Shown here: one piece after another, positions 28,548 to 38,439 of the stretch | Layout: each line of letters opens with the position of its first letter | Position numbering within the stretch: the stretch's first letter is position 1 | Origin: an uncultured Erysipelotrichaceae bacterium | GTDB taxonomy: Bacteria; Bacillota_I; Bacilli_A; Erysipelotrichales; Erysipelotrichaceae | DNA: 64,000 nucleotides | Direction of reading: 5' to 3' | Assembly (NCBI GenBank): GCA_947167125.1 | Contig: CAMVGT010000003.1 | Span: forward strand, 41,207-105,206 | Program-made: the position numbers and the translations under genes | Notes under the pieces: model-generated | What the model saw: only the letters and a program-made list of their open reading frames with translations | The model's database searches: none | What the model was told of the DNA's origin: nothing

Positions 28548-29613
28548 GAAGCAGTTTGATCAGACGGAATGGAATCCGTATTACTGGCTGCTGAAACTGA
28601 GCGATCAGAATCTTAACATCTGCCATATCAGCACGATTGCCTACAGCGATCAGAATCCGATGGTATGCGAAGAAGAAACACTGAGAAGATATCTCGCTGA
28701 AAGCAATACAGAGGCGGATGTGACAGTCAACCCGGACGGAGTCAGCTGCACTGTGAAATATCCGGTTCAGGATGAACCGCTGGTTTCCATCCTGATTCCG
28801 ACAAAGGACGGCGTTTCTGTACTGAAGAGATGCGTTGATTCCATTTATGAAAAATCAACCTACCGGAATTTTGAAATTATTATTGTGGATAACGGAAGCG
28901 AAATGCCGGAAACAGCCGCTTACCTGGAAGATATGACAAAGGCGCATGACAATCTGCAGACTGTGCGGATTGATGTTCCGTTCAATTTCTCCTATCTCAA
29001 TAACTGCGCGGCGGAACATGCGTCCGGAGACTATCTTGTACTGTTAAACAACGACACGGAAATCATCACGCCTGACTGGCTGGAACAGATGCTCGGCTAT
29101 GCGGCAAGGGAAAATGTGGGAAGTGTCGGTGTCAAACTCTATTACGAAGACAATACCATCCAGCATGGCGGCGTCATTGTGGGCAAAGGCGGAGCGGCAG
29201 CTCATCGCTGGTACCGCTGCGAACATGATCAGAAAGGATATCTCTATACTCTGGAAGCGCCGAATGATGTGTCCTGCTGTACAGCTGCGTGTCTGATGAC
29301 AAGCAGAAAATGCTGGGATGAGATGTGCGGAATGAATGAGGAGCTGACCGTTCAGTTCAATGATGTGGATTACGGTCTGCGTCTGTTGAAGGCAGGATAT
29401 TTCAATGTATTCCTTCCTTCAGTTGAACTGTATCACTATGAATCCAAATCAAGAGGAATTGACAAGGATCAGAAAGCAGTGAAGCGCTTCTTTGAAGAAG
29501 TGAACTGGTTCAAGGAGAAATACGGGGATTATATCGAACATGATCCGTTCTATAACGACGGCTTCGACAAGAATTATGATTACAAGCTGATCGCCGGAAC
29601 GGGATCCAACTGA
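28039..29613 (+). CDS. two-domain family 2 glycosyltransferase, first domain degenerate
   Basis: A 524-residue protein. Residues 60-180 are a shortened GT2-like region that keeps the late segment 'SNPVLKPDFSYNTLRS' but has lost the nucleotide-binding start. Residues 245-510 are a complete GT2 domain with 'SILIPTKDGVSVLKRC', 'IIVDNGSEMPE', 'LLNNDTEIITPDW' and 'LYHYESKSRG'. It resembles the second half of the protein at 5880. ATG 28039 follows GGAAAAG, and GTG 28030 is the alternative. The 5' third is duplicated at 23333. It ends at a clear terminator. Its likely role is addition of a sugar to the surface polymer. Confidence 0.9.
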   Translation: MDLSGLTAKTELLKKALHIWAVQYRFVIPREILKMYIHKYMHERMNIARYGRRYFDPAVNEEYEKWLTYRKSGTMQKPNRDLIWLSETEKLDLSQTEDCDYVLLVSKGCHTYAALGDVNLKEGDVIYFDHDRRDSYGNRSNPVLKPDFSYNTLRSFNYIGRCFAVRKSLLKQFDQTEWNPYYWLLKLSDQNLNICHISTIAYSDQNPMVCEEETLRRYLAESNTEADVTVNPDGVSCTVKYPVQDEPLVSILIPTKDGVSVLKRCVDSIYEKSTYRNFEIIIVDNGSEMPETAAYLEDMTKAHDNLQTVRIDVPFNFSYLNNCAAEHASGDYLVLLNNDTEIITPDWLEQMLGYAARENVGSVGVKLYYEDNTIQHGGVIVGKGGAAAHRWYRCEHDQKGYLYTLEAPNDVSCCTAACLMTSRKCWDEMCGMNEELTVQFNDVDYGLRLLKAGYFNVFLPSVELYHYESKSRGIDKDQKAVKRFFEEVNWFKEKYGDYIEHDPFYNDGFDKNYDYKLIAGTGSN

Positions 29614-29635
29614 CAATTGAATTCAGGATGATTGC

Positions 29636-29662
29636 AAGGGGCAGAGTTCTGCTCCTTTTTAA
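29636..29662 (+). terminator. terminator of the glycosyltransferase gene
   Basis: The stem AAGGGGCAG / CTGCTCCTT (one G-T pair) with a 4-base loop, followed by TTTTT. Confidence 0.82.
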
Positions 29663-29844
29663 AACCAGAATTGATGGTAAGAATAAAAACTGCCTGCAGA
29701 ATTATGAGTTCTGCAGGCATATTTCTTTCCTTTTTTCTTTTTGTCCTGAATGATGACATGTCTGTGCTGTCTTAAAGCCTTATGCATTTCAGGATCCGCA
29801 AAGCCATAGGAGATGACTTTGTCATTGACTTTCTTTTTCTTCAT
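29659..29844 (-). CDS. small lysine-rich protein of unknown function
   Basis: A 61-residue minus-strand ORF. Its start codon follows GGAAAGGAG, and a strong -10 TATAAT lies at 29881-29876 on the same strand, so I think it is expressed. Residues 1-42 are basic ('MKKKKVNDKVISYGF' and 'DKKKKGKK'). The last 18 or so residues are encoded by a perfect hairpin that looks like the gene's own terminator (29683-29719). The original stop may therefore have been just after 'KKGKK' and been lost by a small mutation. No family is recognised. Nucleic-acid binding would be a guess from charge alone. Confidence 0.55.
   Translation of the reverse strand: MKKKKVNDKVISYGFADPEMHKALRQHRHVIIQDKKKKGKKYACRTHNSAGSFYSYHQFWF
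29683..29719 (-). terminator. minus-strand terminator overlapping the end of the small ORF
   Basis: The perfect 11-bp stem TGCCTGCAGAA / TTCTGCAGGCA with a 7-base loop is followed on the minus strand by GTTTTTATTC. Confidence 0.82.
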
Positions 29845-29953
29845 CGCTGTAAAACTCCTTTCCTTCGGGAAGATTATTATACATGTTTATGAAATATCCG
29901 GAAGATGATTGTTTTTAAGATTGCAGGAATGTCATGAACGTTAATTCTTCTGC

Positions 29954-29959
29954 TACAAT
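29954..29959 (+). promoter_or_regulatory. -10 element before the second GH1 gene
   Basis: TACAAT lies 33 bases before the start codon. A weak candidate -35 TCATGA lies 16 bases further upstream. Confidence 0.45.
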
Positions 29960-29988
29960 AGAGGCAGAAAACAGAAAGGAAAAAATAA

Positions 29989-31479
<1,491 letters not shown>

Positions 31480-31505
31480 TCGAAGAATCTTTGAACTGAA
31501 CAATT

Positions 31506-31553
31506 GAAGTGACATCAGGAACTGTGTACCTTTTGGTATATGGTTCCTTTTTT
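31506..31553 (+). repeat. 48-bp direct repeat containing a terminator, left copy
   Basis: It is identical to 32917-32964 except for one base (A/T after GAAGTGAC). The core is a wobble-rich 13-bp stem, GGAACTGTGTACC / GGTATATGGTTCC, with a TTTT loop and a TTTTTT tail (terminator of the GH1 gene). The two copies flank the toxin-immunity island. Confidence 0.92.
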
Positions 31554-31666
31554 CTGCGAAGACAGGGCAACCGATGACGGTGCTGAGGTGAATAATCGGC
31601 GGGATGAATTCAGATTATTTTCTGCATTCCGTTGAAACATGTAACGTTGAGATATACAACTCTTAT

Positions 31667-31943
31667 GTGATATAGTCATTTGCTTATATAGGACTGAAAG
31701 ATTTTTTGAAACAGGTTCTAAAAAGGGTATTCAGCCAGGACATGCACCAAAACTGGCCAGAATACTTGATAGACTTGACGCAAGTACATCAGCACAAGAA
31801 TGAATCTGCCGGGATACAGGCTTCACTCATTAAAAGGTGATCGAAAAGATATGTGGTCTGTAACTGTCAACGGGAACTGGCGAATAACTTTTTACTTTGA
31901 GAATCAGGATGCATATCTCGTGGATTATTTGGATTACCATTAA
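31667..31943 (+). pseudogene. decayed HigB/RelE-type toxin
   Basis: Pieces of a HigB toxin appear across frames. 'SFAYIGLK' is in one frame, then 'RFFETGSKKGIQPGHAPKLA' and 'RILDRLDAST' in a second, then 'MNLPGYRLHSLKGDRKDMWS' through 'VDYLDYH' and TAA in a third. I count one in-frame TAG just after the start and two single-base losses, near 31699 and 31800. HigB is a ribosome-dependent mRNA endonuclease, but this copy cannot make a full protein. The order toxin then antitoxin is typical of higBA. Confidence 0.87.
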
Positions 31944-31958
31944 AGGAGGCTGTGTGAA

Positions 31959-32124
31959 ATGATCAGAAGAAAACCAACACACCCTGGAACTGCATTTCTG
32001 GAAGATGTGATGAAACCATTACATTTATCTGTCACTGAGACGGCAAGCATTATCTGAATTTGTGAATGAAAAAGCATCCCTTAGCCCTGAAATGGCTCTG
32101 AGGATCAGTAAAGCAACCAATACG
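31959..32124 (+). pseudogene. decayed HigA antitoxin
   Basis: It begins with ATG after AGGAGG and encodes 'MIRRKPTHPGTAFLEDVMKP', typical of HigA. The frame is broken near 32050, where a short segment of the helix-turn-helix is missing and a TGA follows. The homologous frame resumes as 'RQALSEFVNEKASLSPEMAL' and ends around 'SKATNT', where the match stops. The C-terminal part is replaced by unrelated sequence. Confidence 0.85.
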
Positions 32125-32129
32125 TTACA

Positions 32130-32383
32130 AGACAGTAATCCGTTCTTCAAAGCATGCGACATCAAAAGCCGAAGCAATTGTTGTGGAAAATTCTGATAAG
32201 CATCGGAATATTACACAAATATTGGTATCACCTGATACCGCCAGACATGGAAATGTTCCATATGTAAAAATCAGCACTAATAATGGTGGTCGATTCAAGG
32301 TGATAAACGGGACTGAATCCGAATATAAAACTGCCGGTAATGAAAATGCAAAACTGTTTTTTCGGAGGAAAATAAATGAATAA
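32130..32383 (+). pseudogene. C-terminal end of a possible polymorphic toxin
   Basis: The frame is open without an ATG from just after the higA remnant to a TGA at 32381-32383. The ORF track shows its last 66 codons from GTG 32183. It encodes 'QILVSPDTARHGNVPYVKIS' and ends 'KLFFRRKINE', a compact basic tail of the kind found at the end of secreted polymorphic toxins. The next gene, an apparent immunity protein, overlaps its end by 8 bases, which is the usual toxin-immunity layout. No secretion or repeat region is attached, so it is probably a displaced toxin tip. The toxin family was not identified. Confidence 0.5.
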
Positions 32384-32822
32384 AATTTTAATTCCCTATA
32401 CGGGCATAGGTAGGTATCAATTATATCAATCAATTGAAGATACAATCTCTAAGCTGAAAGAGGACGGAGATTCGTTCGTGGAAGAATTGTGGTCAAATGA
32501 AGATCTGACTAATCCAGTGCCATGGACCATTATTCGGACAGCTTCAGGCATGAACATGTTCTTTGCTAAAAACAGGATGTTTAAGATCTACGTCGATGGG
32601 ATGTTTGACGGAACACTTCCTAATGGAATCGGGATCGGAATGAAAATGACTGATGTAGTCAAAGTGGATTCAAACATCAAATATGATGATTGGGAAGAAG
32701 ATTGGCAGTCTCCTGATGGATATTGGCTCGAGGATGATCCTTCAAATGACACAGTTCTTACCATTACCATTTTTATTAGAGAGCTTCTTAATGAAGAATT
32801 ATTTGAGCAGTATAATTGGTAA
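32376..32822 (+). CDS. putative immunity protein (unknown family)
   Basis: A 148-residue acidic, soluble protein with a strong GGAGG ribosome binding site. It has a central beta-rich part with 'FFAKNRMFKIYVDGMFDGTL' and 'NGIGIGMKMTDVVKVDSNIK', then a very acidic segment 'DDWEEDWQSPDGYW' and a final 'VLTITIFIRELLNEEL'. The glycine-rich 'GIGIGMKMTDV' followed by acidic loops recalls immunity proteins of polymorphic toxin systems. It overlaps the end of the toxin-like fragment and is the only intact gene in the island. It ends at its own terminator (32884). The function as an antitoxin is inferred from layout, not from a recognised family. Confidence 0.6.
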   Translation: MNKILIPYTGIGRYQLYQSIEDTISKLKEDGDSFVEELWSNEDLTNPVPWTIIRTASGMNMFFAKNRMFKIYVDGMFDGTLPNGIGIGMKMTDVVKVDSNIKYDDWEEDWQSPDGYWLEDDPSNDTVLTITIFIRELLNEELFEQYNW

Positions 32823-32883
32823 GAAATGAAGTATTCATAGTTGAGTGACTGTCAAAATCATCCACATTAGTTGGTTAGGCAAG

Positions 32884-32916
32884 AAGTGAGGCTGTAATTC
32901 AGTCTCACTTTTTTCA
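32884..32916 (+). terminator. terminator of the putative immunity gene
   Basis: The stem AAGTGAGGCTG / CAGTCTCACTT (one G-T pair) with a 5-base loop, followed by TTTT. Confidence 0.82.
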
Positions 32917-32964
32917 GAAGTGACTTCAGGAACTGTGTACCTTTTGGTATATGGTTCCTTTTTT
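32917..32964 (+). repeat. 48-bp direct repeat containing a terminator, right copy
   Basis: Partner of 31506-31553 with one mismatch. It follows the immunity gene's own terminator directly, so here it ends no gene of its own and looks like a duplicated target. Confidence 0.92.
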
Positions 32965-33026
32965 GCGCAATCTGTGCAGGTGCTGTCATGTTATTCAAAA
33001 GCGAAAAAGCGAATTATCCGCATATA

Positions 33027-33035
33027 TGGTAGAAT
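33027..33035 (+). promoter_or_regulatory. extended -10 promoter of rmlAB
   Basis: TGGTAGAAT is an extended -10 (TGn plus TAGAAT). No good -35 is visible. The rmlA start codon is 29 bases downstream, after TTAAGGAG. Confidence 0.6.
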
Positions 33036-33064
33036 AGCATTGATTTAAGGAGAAATTATCAATT

Positions 33065-33982
33065 ATGAAAGGGATTATTTTAGCCGGCGGAAGCGGCACA
33101 AGATTATATCCTCTGACAAGAGTGACATCGAAACAGCTTCTTCCTGTTTATGATAAGCCGATGATCTATTATCCGATCAGCACACTGATGCTGGCGGGCA
33201 TCCGGGATATTTTAATTATTTCCACACCGCATGATCTGCCGAACTTTGAACGGCTTCTGGGAGACGGAAGTGAATTCGGCGTGCATTTCTCTTACAAGGT
33301 GCAGGAAGTTCCGGACGGTCTGGCAAGAGCGTTCACGCTCGGTGAAGAATTCATCGGCGATGACTGCGCATGCCTGGTTCTCGGCGACAATATTTTCTAC
33401 GGCAACCATTTCAGCCACATGCTGAAGGAAGCGGTGCGCAACGCGGAAGAAAATCACAGGGCTACCATCTTCGGAAAATATGTCAATGATCCGGAACGTT
33501 TCGGCATTGCGGAATTTGATGAAAACGGCAAAGTGATTTCACTGGAGGAAAAACCTGCGAATCCCAAGTCCAACTATGCGGTTGTAGGTCTTTATTTCTA
33601 TGACAACCGGGTTGTGGAATATGCCAAGCAGCTGAAGCCTTCCGCAAGAGGGGAATATGAAATCACCGATCTGAACAAAGTATTCCTGGAACAGGATATT
33701 CTGGATTGCCAGGTTCTGGGCAGAGGCTTCTCATGGGTTGATACCGGAACTGTGGAATCCATGGCGGAAGCGACAACCTATGTCCGCATGATTGAACATG
33801 TGCAGGGCATCCGTATTTCCGTTCCCGAAGAAATCGCATATTACAACAAGTGGATCACTGTTGAGCAGCTGCTCAAAAGCGCAGACGCATACGGAAAGAG
33901 TCCGTATGGCGAATATCTGAGAACCATTGCCAAGGGCAAGGTGCAGGATCCGATTCATAAACAGGAGAAAAAGAAAAAATGA
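33065..33982 (+). CDS. rmlA: glucose-1-phosphate thymidylyltransferase
   Basis: RmlA makes dTDP-glucose from dTTP and glucose-1-phosphate, the first step to dTDP-rhamnose. The 305-residue protein has the nucleotide-binding '[20 protein letters not shown]' at residues 6-25, '[11 protein letters not shown]', '[10 protein letters not shown]' near 110 and '[12 protein letters not shown]' near 222. Length is as expected for the longer-tailed RmlA form. The stop overlaps the rmlB start by 4 bases. rmlC and rmlD are at the left end of the window, so the pathway genes are split into two operons. Confidence 0.97.
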   Translation: MKGIILAGGSGTRLYPLTRVTSKQLLPVYDKPMIYYPISTLMLAGIRDILIISTPHDLPNFERLLGDGSEFGVHFSYKVQEVPDGLARAFTLGEEFIGDDCACLVLGDNIFYGNHFSHMLKEAVRNAEENHRATIFGKYVNDPERFGIAEFDENGKVISLEEKPANPKSNYAVVGLYFYDNRVVEYAKQLKPSARGEYEITDLNKVFLEQDILDCQVLGRGFSWVDTGTVESMAEATTYVRMIEHVQGIRISVPEEIAYYNKWITVEQLLKSADAYGKSPYGEYLRTIAKGKVQDPIHKQEKKKK

Positions 33983-34998
33983 ATATTATCGTAACAGGCG
34001 GCGCCGGCTTTATCGGCTCCAACTTCATCTTCCATATGTTAAAAGAACATCCGGACTACAGAATCATCTGTCTGGATAAACTGACCTATGCCGGCAATCT
34101 TTCCACACTGGAGCCGGTGATGGACAATCCGAACTTCCGTTTTGTGAAGCTGGATATCTGCGACCGTGAAGGCGTCTATCAGCTGTTTGAAGAAGAACAT
34201 CCCGATATGGTTGTCAACTTCGCGGCTGAAAGCCATGTCGACAGATCCATTGAAAATCCGGAAGTCTTCCTGCAGACCAACATCATCGGTACAGCCACAC
34301 TGATGGATGCCTGCAGAAAATACGGAATCAAGAGATATCATCAGGTTTCCACTGATGAAGTTTACGGCGATCTGCCTTTGGACAGACCGGATCTCTTCTT
34401 TACAGAAGAAACACCGATCCATACAAGCTCACCTTACAGCTCCTCCAAAGCAGGCGCGGACCTTCTGGTTCTTGCCTATCACAGAACCTATGGACTTCCG
34501 GTAACCATTTCCAGATGTTCCAACAACTACGGTCCGTATCATTTCCCGGAAAAGCTGATTCCGTTAATGATCATCAACTGTTTACATGACAAACCCTTAC
34601 CGGTTTATGGCGAAGGTCTCAATGTCAGAGACTGGCTGTATGTCGAAGACCACTGCCGTGCGATTGATCTGATTATCCACAACGGAAAAGTCGGTGAAGT
34701 ATACAATGTCGGCGGACACAATGAGATGAAGAACATCGACATTGTCAAACTGATCTGCCAGGCACTCGGAAAACCGGAAAGCCTGATTACCCATGTCACA
34801 GACCGCAAGGGTCATGACATGCGCTATGCGATCGATCCGACAAAGATCCACAATGAACTGGGATGGCTTCCTGAAACAAAGTTCGCGGATGGAATCAAAA
34901 AGACCATTCAGTGGTATCTCGACAATGAAGACTGGTGGCAGCCGATCGTATCGGGTGAGTATCAGAACTATTACGAGAAGATGTACAAAGACAGGTAA
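33979..34998 (+). CDS. rmlB: dTDP-glucose 4,6-dehydratase
   Basis: RmlB dehydrates dTDP-glucose to the 4-keto-6-deoxy sugar that RmlC and RmlD turn into dTDP-rhamnose. The 339-residue short-chain dehydrogenase-fold enzyme shows the NAD motif '[11 protein letters not shown]' at residues 5-15, '[15 protein letters not shown]' near 80, the catalytic 'STDEVYGDL' near 125 and the Tyr/Lys pair in '[13 protein letters not shown]' near 155. Coupled to rmlA by a 4-base overlap and followed by a terminator that begins in its last codons. Confidence 0.97.
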   Translation: MNIIVTGGAGFIGSNFIFHMLKEHPDYRIICLDKLTYAGNLSTLEPVMDNPNFRFVKLDICDREGVYQLFEEEHPDMVVNFAAESHVDRSIENPEVFLQTNIIGTATLMDACRKYGIKRYHQVSTDEVYGDLPLDRPDLFFTEETPIHTSSPYSSSKAGADLLVLAYHRTYGLPVTISRCSNNYGPYHFPEKLIPLMIINCLHDKPLPVYGEGLNVRDWLYVEDHCRAIDLIIHNGKVGEVYNVGGHNEMKNIDIVKLICQALGKPESLITHVTDRKGHDMRYAIDPTKIHNELGWLPETKFADGIKKTIQWYLDNEDWWQPIVSGEYQNYYEKMYKDR

Positions 34999-35021
34999 AC
35001 CGCAGGGAAACCTGTCTTTTT
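34987..35021 (+). terminator. terminator of rmlAB
   Basis: The stem AAAGACAGGT / ACCTGTCTTT begins in the last codons of rmlB and ends in TTTTT. Confidence 0.8.
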
Positions 35022-35033
35022 GAGGTTTGAAAC

Positions 35034-36776
35034 ATGCATAACAGAAAGAGAACTGTTTTATTCAGTCTGCTGATCAACGGCATCATTGCGCTTTTATTCA
35101 TACGTGCTGAAGTATGGAATTTTCATGATGGACTGATTCATGAAATCATATACGGCGGTGCTGTATTCATTCTCTGCGCTGTGATTCCGCTTCTTGTTTA
35201 CTGTACAAAGTGGATGAGAACCATTTATGAAGCAGTTCTTGACTGGATACTGTCATTGAAAAATCATTGGAAAAAGATTGCAGTATGGACAGGCGCTGTT
35301 CTGGTTTCCATTCCGGCAGGGATTCTTTGTTCACTTTTACTGTCAGGTGTTTTTCATCTGGAACATAACCGGATGCTGGTAATGATCTGCGCATCTTTGA
35401 TTCTTTGTGTCATTGCGGTCTGCCTGTTATGGAAACAGGCAAAGCAGTATCCGGAAAAGATTTTTCTTTCTTTATGTCTGACTGCAGGTTCGTTCTTTAT
35501 CTTAGCGGCACCGGCGGAAGTCGGAATCTGCTGGGATGATAATTTCCATTATGACGGGACAATTGCGGCTGTGACGGTCAATGGTGCATATTACGCATCC
35601 GATGCGGAAATCATTGATCATGTGGCAGATGTGGCACTGGAAAAGAAATTCTATGATGAAAAGTCCAGGGAAGAAAGAACAGAACTGATCAATGATCTTT
35701 ATGAAAAGCGGGAACTGATGCCGTACAGCCATGCCAATCTTGGTCTGTATTCGATTACGTATCTTCCCCATGCGGTCGGCATTGTGATCGGAAGAGGCTT
35801 ATCGCTTCCCTATACATGGACATTCCGTCTGGAAAAGTTTATCAATCTGCTGTTTTATTCTTTAACCATTTACTTCGCGGTTAAAAAGCTAAGGTTCGGA
35901 AAGATCCTGATGGCAGCTGTGGGGCTGCTGCCGACAAATCTGTTTATGGTTTCTTCCTTTTCGTATGATCCATGGATCACGGCATTGTTAATGCTGGGAT
36001 TTGCATATTTCTTTGCGGTGATGCAGGATGAAAACCATGTGATCACAAACGGGGAGATGGCGGTGATGCTGGGAAGCTTCTTCTTCGGATGTCTGCCCAA
36101 AGCGGTTTATTTTGTGCTAATGTTTCCGCTTCTTTTCATTCCCAAAAACCGTTTTGAAAATGAAAAGAAGAGAAGATGGTGGATCTTCCTTGTATTTCTG
36201 ACGGCATTTGCCCTGGCGTCATCCTTCATTTTGCCAAGATTGATTTCCGGTGCGGGAACCGGAGATACAAGAGGCGGCGAGGATGTGAATCCGGGCGAAC
36301 AGATCCGCTTCATTCTGAACAATCCTCTTGGATATGCGGATATTCTTTTCCGGTTTAACCTGGGCTATCTCAATCCGCTGAATGCGTTTCAGTATATGGT
36401 CAACTATGCATATCTTGGATTTGGCTATAACAGATGGATCTGCACATTGATCCTGGCTGTATTGATGTTTACGGATAAGGCCGGAATCCAATCAAAGACA
36501 AAGCTGATTATCTTTGCCTTTGTCATCGCCATGACCGGCGTCATTGTCCTGGTGCCCACAGCACTGTATGTTACCTATACACCAGTCGGAGCGGATACGG
36601 TTGCCGGATGTCAGTTCCGCTATCTGATTCCGGTTGTCTTTGCGGGACTGTATATGAACAGTTTTGATAAAATCCGCAATCCGTTAAACAGTACCCTTTA
36701 TGCGGTGCTTCCGCAGGTCATGATGACGGCTGTATTTATTGCGGATATGGGTTTTTCTTTATATCAGTATTTTTAA
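35034..36776 (+). CDS. DUF2142 polytopic membrane protein (second paralogue)
   Basis: A 580-residue protein with about 12 hydrophobic segments. An acidic loop 'VGICWDDNFHYDGTI' near residue 165 matches the loop 'LGYSWDDQIHFDRSV' of the protein at 17301. Further shared pieces are 'SYDPWITALLMLG', 'GCLPKAVYFVLM' and 'GTGDTRGGEDVN'. It is therefore a clear paralogue. A GT-C-like glycosyltransferase or polymer-modifying role at the outer face is plausible but not shown. The start ATG follows GAGGTTTG after the rmlB terminator. Confidence 0.85.
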   Translation: MHNRKRTVLFSLLINGIIALLFIRAEVWNFHDGLIHEIIYGGAVFILCAVIPLLVYCTKWMRTIYEAVLDWILSLKNHWKKIAVWTGAVLVSIPAGILCSLLLSGVFHLEHNRMLVMICASLILCVIAVCLLWKQAKQYPEKIFLSLCLTAGSFFILAAPAEVGICWDDNFHYDGTIAAVTVNGAYYASDAEIIDHVADVALEKKFYDEKSREERTELINDLYEKRELMPYSHANLGLYSITYLPHAVGIVIGRGLSLPYTWTFRLEKFINLLFYSLTIYFAVKKLRFGKILMAAVGLLPTNLFMVSSFSYDPWITALLMLGFAYFFAVMQDENHVITNGEMAVMLGSFFFGCLPKAVYFVLMFPLLFIPKNRFENEKKRRWWIFLVFLTAFALASSFILPRLISGAGTGDTRGGEDVNPGEQIRFILNNPLGYADILFRFNLGYLNPLNAFQYMVNYAYLGFGYNRWICTLILAVLMFTDKAGIQSKTKLIIFAFVIAMTGVIVLVPTALYVTYTPVGADTVAGCQFRYLIPVVFAGLYMNSFDKIRNPLNSTLYAVLPQVMMTAVFIADMGFSLYQYF

Positions 36777-36791
36777 AATTAACTGCGCAAT

Positions 36792-36820
36792 TTGGCATGA
36801 AGTGTGAATATTGGTAGAAT
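36792..36820 (+). promoter_or_regulatory. promoter of the second LCP gene
   Basis: TTGGCA (36792-36797), a 17-base spacer and TAGAAT (36815-36820). It makes an upstream GTG start at 36833 unlikely because the leader would be only about 6 bases. Confidence 0.78.
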
Positions 36821-36859
36821 TGAAGAAGGATTGTGATATCCGGACAGGAAATACGCATT

Positions 36860-38416
36860 ATGGCAAAGAAAGTAAAGAAAAAGCAGAAGAGATATATCAA
36901 CGCCCAGTTTATATGGCTTCTTGCCGCAATCGGCGGAGCGCTGTTCCTTGTGTCTTTCAGCAGACTTGAAATGATACCTGGAAGCTGGACCTTTATCATG
37001 GCATTGATTCTGGGTGTGATTCTGCTGATTCTGCTGCTGCTTTCTTCCCGCTGGCAGAAGAGTGTGACAATCAAGTCAGTCAACCTGATTCTGTGCGCTG
37101 CGCTTTTAATCGGATCATGGTTATTGCCTTTCTATCAGGACCGTATTACAGAACTGTTCAATATCGTGACCGGCGATGTGTCCAAGATCAATTTCTATGT
37201 GCTCAATGAAAGCTATCGGGAAGCACATCCTGAAACATTCTATTCATCCTATGTATCCGATAATCTGGGCGATCATCTGGATGAAGTATTCCTGACTTCA
37301 ATCACAGCTGACGCATTGAATGCGGCAACTGCTGTTTCCAAAGTAAAGGATGATTATGGCGTCAGTATTCAGACATCCGACCGTTCTTCCTATATAGAGG
37401 CATTACAGGCATTATATGACAACGAAGGCGATGTATTGATTATGTCGGCATCGTTTGAAGCGATGATTGCGGATAATGAGGAATATGAAAATTTCCGCAA
37501 GGATGTCAAGATCATCGGCAGTGTGGATAAAAAGGTTGAGGATAAGATTCCTGCAAGTTCCATGGCACTGACCAAAGAGCCGTTTGTGGTATTCTTCGGC
37601 GGCAATGATGAGGAAGGCGATCTGTATCTGGAAGGAAAGACCGATGTCTGTATGATTGTCACGGTCAATCCGAATACCCATCAGGTTGCGATTGTATCCC
37701 TGCCAAGAGACTCCTATGTCAACAATCCTGTTTTCGGATATGGGGATAAATTAACCCATCTCGGCATGCAGGGCATTCATAACACACTGGAAGGTCTCAA
37801 TGATTATCTGGGACAGAATATCAACAACTATGTTGTGATCAACTTTACGACATTCCGCAATATCATCAATGCCCTGGGCGGTGTGGATGTTTATAACGAA
37901 TATGAATTTACTGCTCTGAACGGACAGTACTTCCCGGAGGGCATGATTCATCTGGAAGGGGAATATGCATTGATGTTTGTGCGTGAAAGATATTCCCTGC
38001 CGGATGGAGACTTCGGAAGAAACCATCATCAGCAGCAGGTGATGCAGGCGATGATCGACAAGGTCACAAGTCCGGAAGTGATTGTCCATGTGGATGATCT
38101 GCTGGACGCATTGGAAGGAACGTTCTTGACCAACCTGACTTCCGATTCGATCTATGCGATGTGCCGCAAGCAGCTGGAAGAGAATATTGACTGGAATATT
38201 GTCAGCTATCATGTGATCGGCCTGACGGATTTTGCGGAATGCGCATCCGCTCCCGGAATGGAGCTTTCGGTTGTTTTTCCGTATGATAATCAGGTTAAAT
38301 TTGTTTCAGACGTAATGAGTGCTATTATTAACGGTGAAACTGTCGTTCAGGAAGAACTTCCGGAAGGCAGCTACGATGTGTATGAAGAACCTGCCAATGA
38401 TGAAAACGGCTGGTAG
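36860..38416 (+). CDS. LytR-CpsA-Psr family glycopolymer ligase (second)
   Basis: A 518-residue membrane protein. A lysine-rich N-terminus and three hydrophobic segments (about 17-34, 43-62 and 75-92) come first. A region at about 110-225 follows that looks like a solute-binding-protein lobe ('SSYIEALQALYDNEGDVLIM'), and then the LCP domain with 'IVSLPRDSYVNNP', 'LTHLGMQGIHNTLEGL' and 'LMFVRERYSLPDGDFGRNHH'. It should attach a lipid-linked glycopolymer to peptidoglycan. The layout matches the LCP at 19832 but without the Pro/Glu-rich tail. The start at 36860 is preceded by GGACAGGA. It is followed closely by the CapD-type gene. Confidence 0.91.
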   Translation: MAKKVKKKQKRYINAQFIWLLAAIGGALFLVSFSRLEMIPGSWTFIMALILGVILLILLLLSSRWQKSVTIKSVNLILCAALLIGSWLLPFYQDRITELFNIVTGDVSKINFYVLNESYREAHPETFYSSYVSDNLGDHLDEVFLTSITADALNAATAVSKVKDDYGVSIQTSDRSSYIEALQALYDNEGDVLIMSASFEAMIADNEEYENFRKDVKIIGSVDKKVEDKIPASSMALTKEPFVVFFGGNDEEGDLYLEGKTDVCMIVTVNPNTHQVAIVSLPRDSYVNNPVFGYGDKLTHLGMQGIHNTLEGLNDYLGQNINNYVVINFTTFRNIINALGGVDVYNEYEFTALNGQYFPEGMIHLEGEYALMFVRERYSLPDGDFGRNHHQQQVMQAMIDKVTSPEVIVHVDDLLDALEGTFLTNLTSDSIYAMCRKQLEENIDWNIVSYHVIGLTDFAECASAPGMELSVVFPYDNQVKFVSDVMSAIINGETVVQEELPEGSYDVYEEPANDENGW

Positions 38417-38439
38417 GATACACAAACAGAAGGAAAAAG

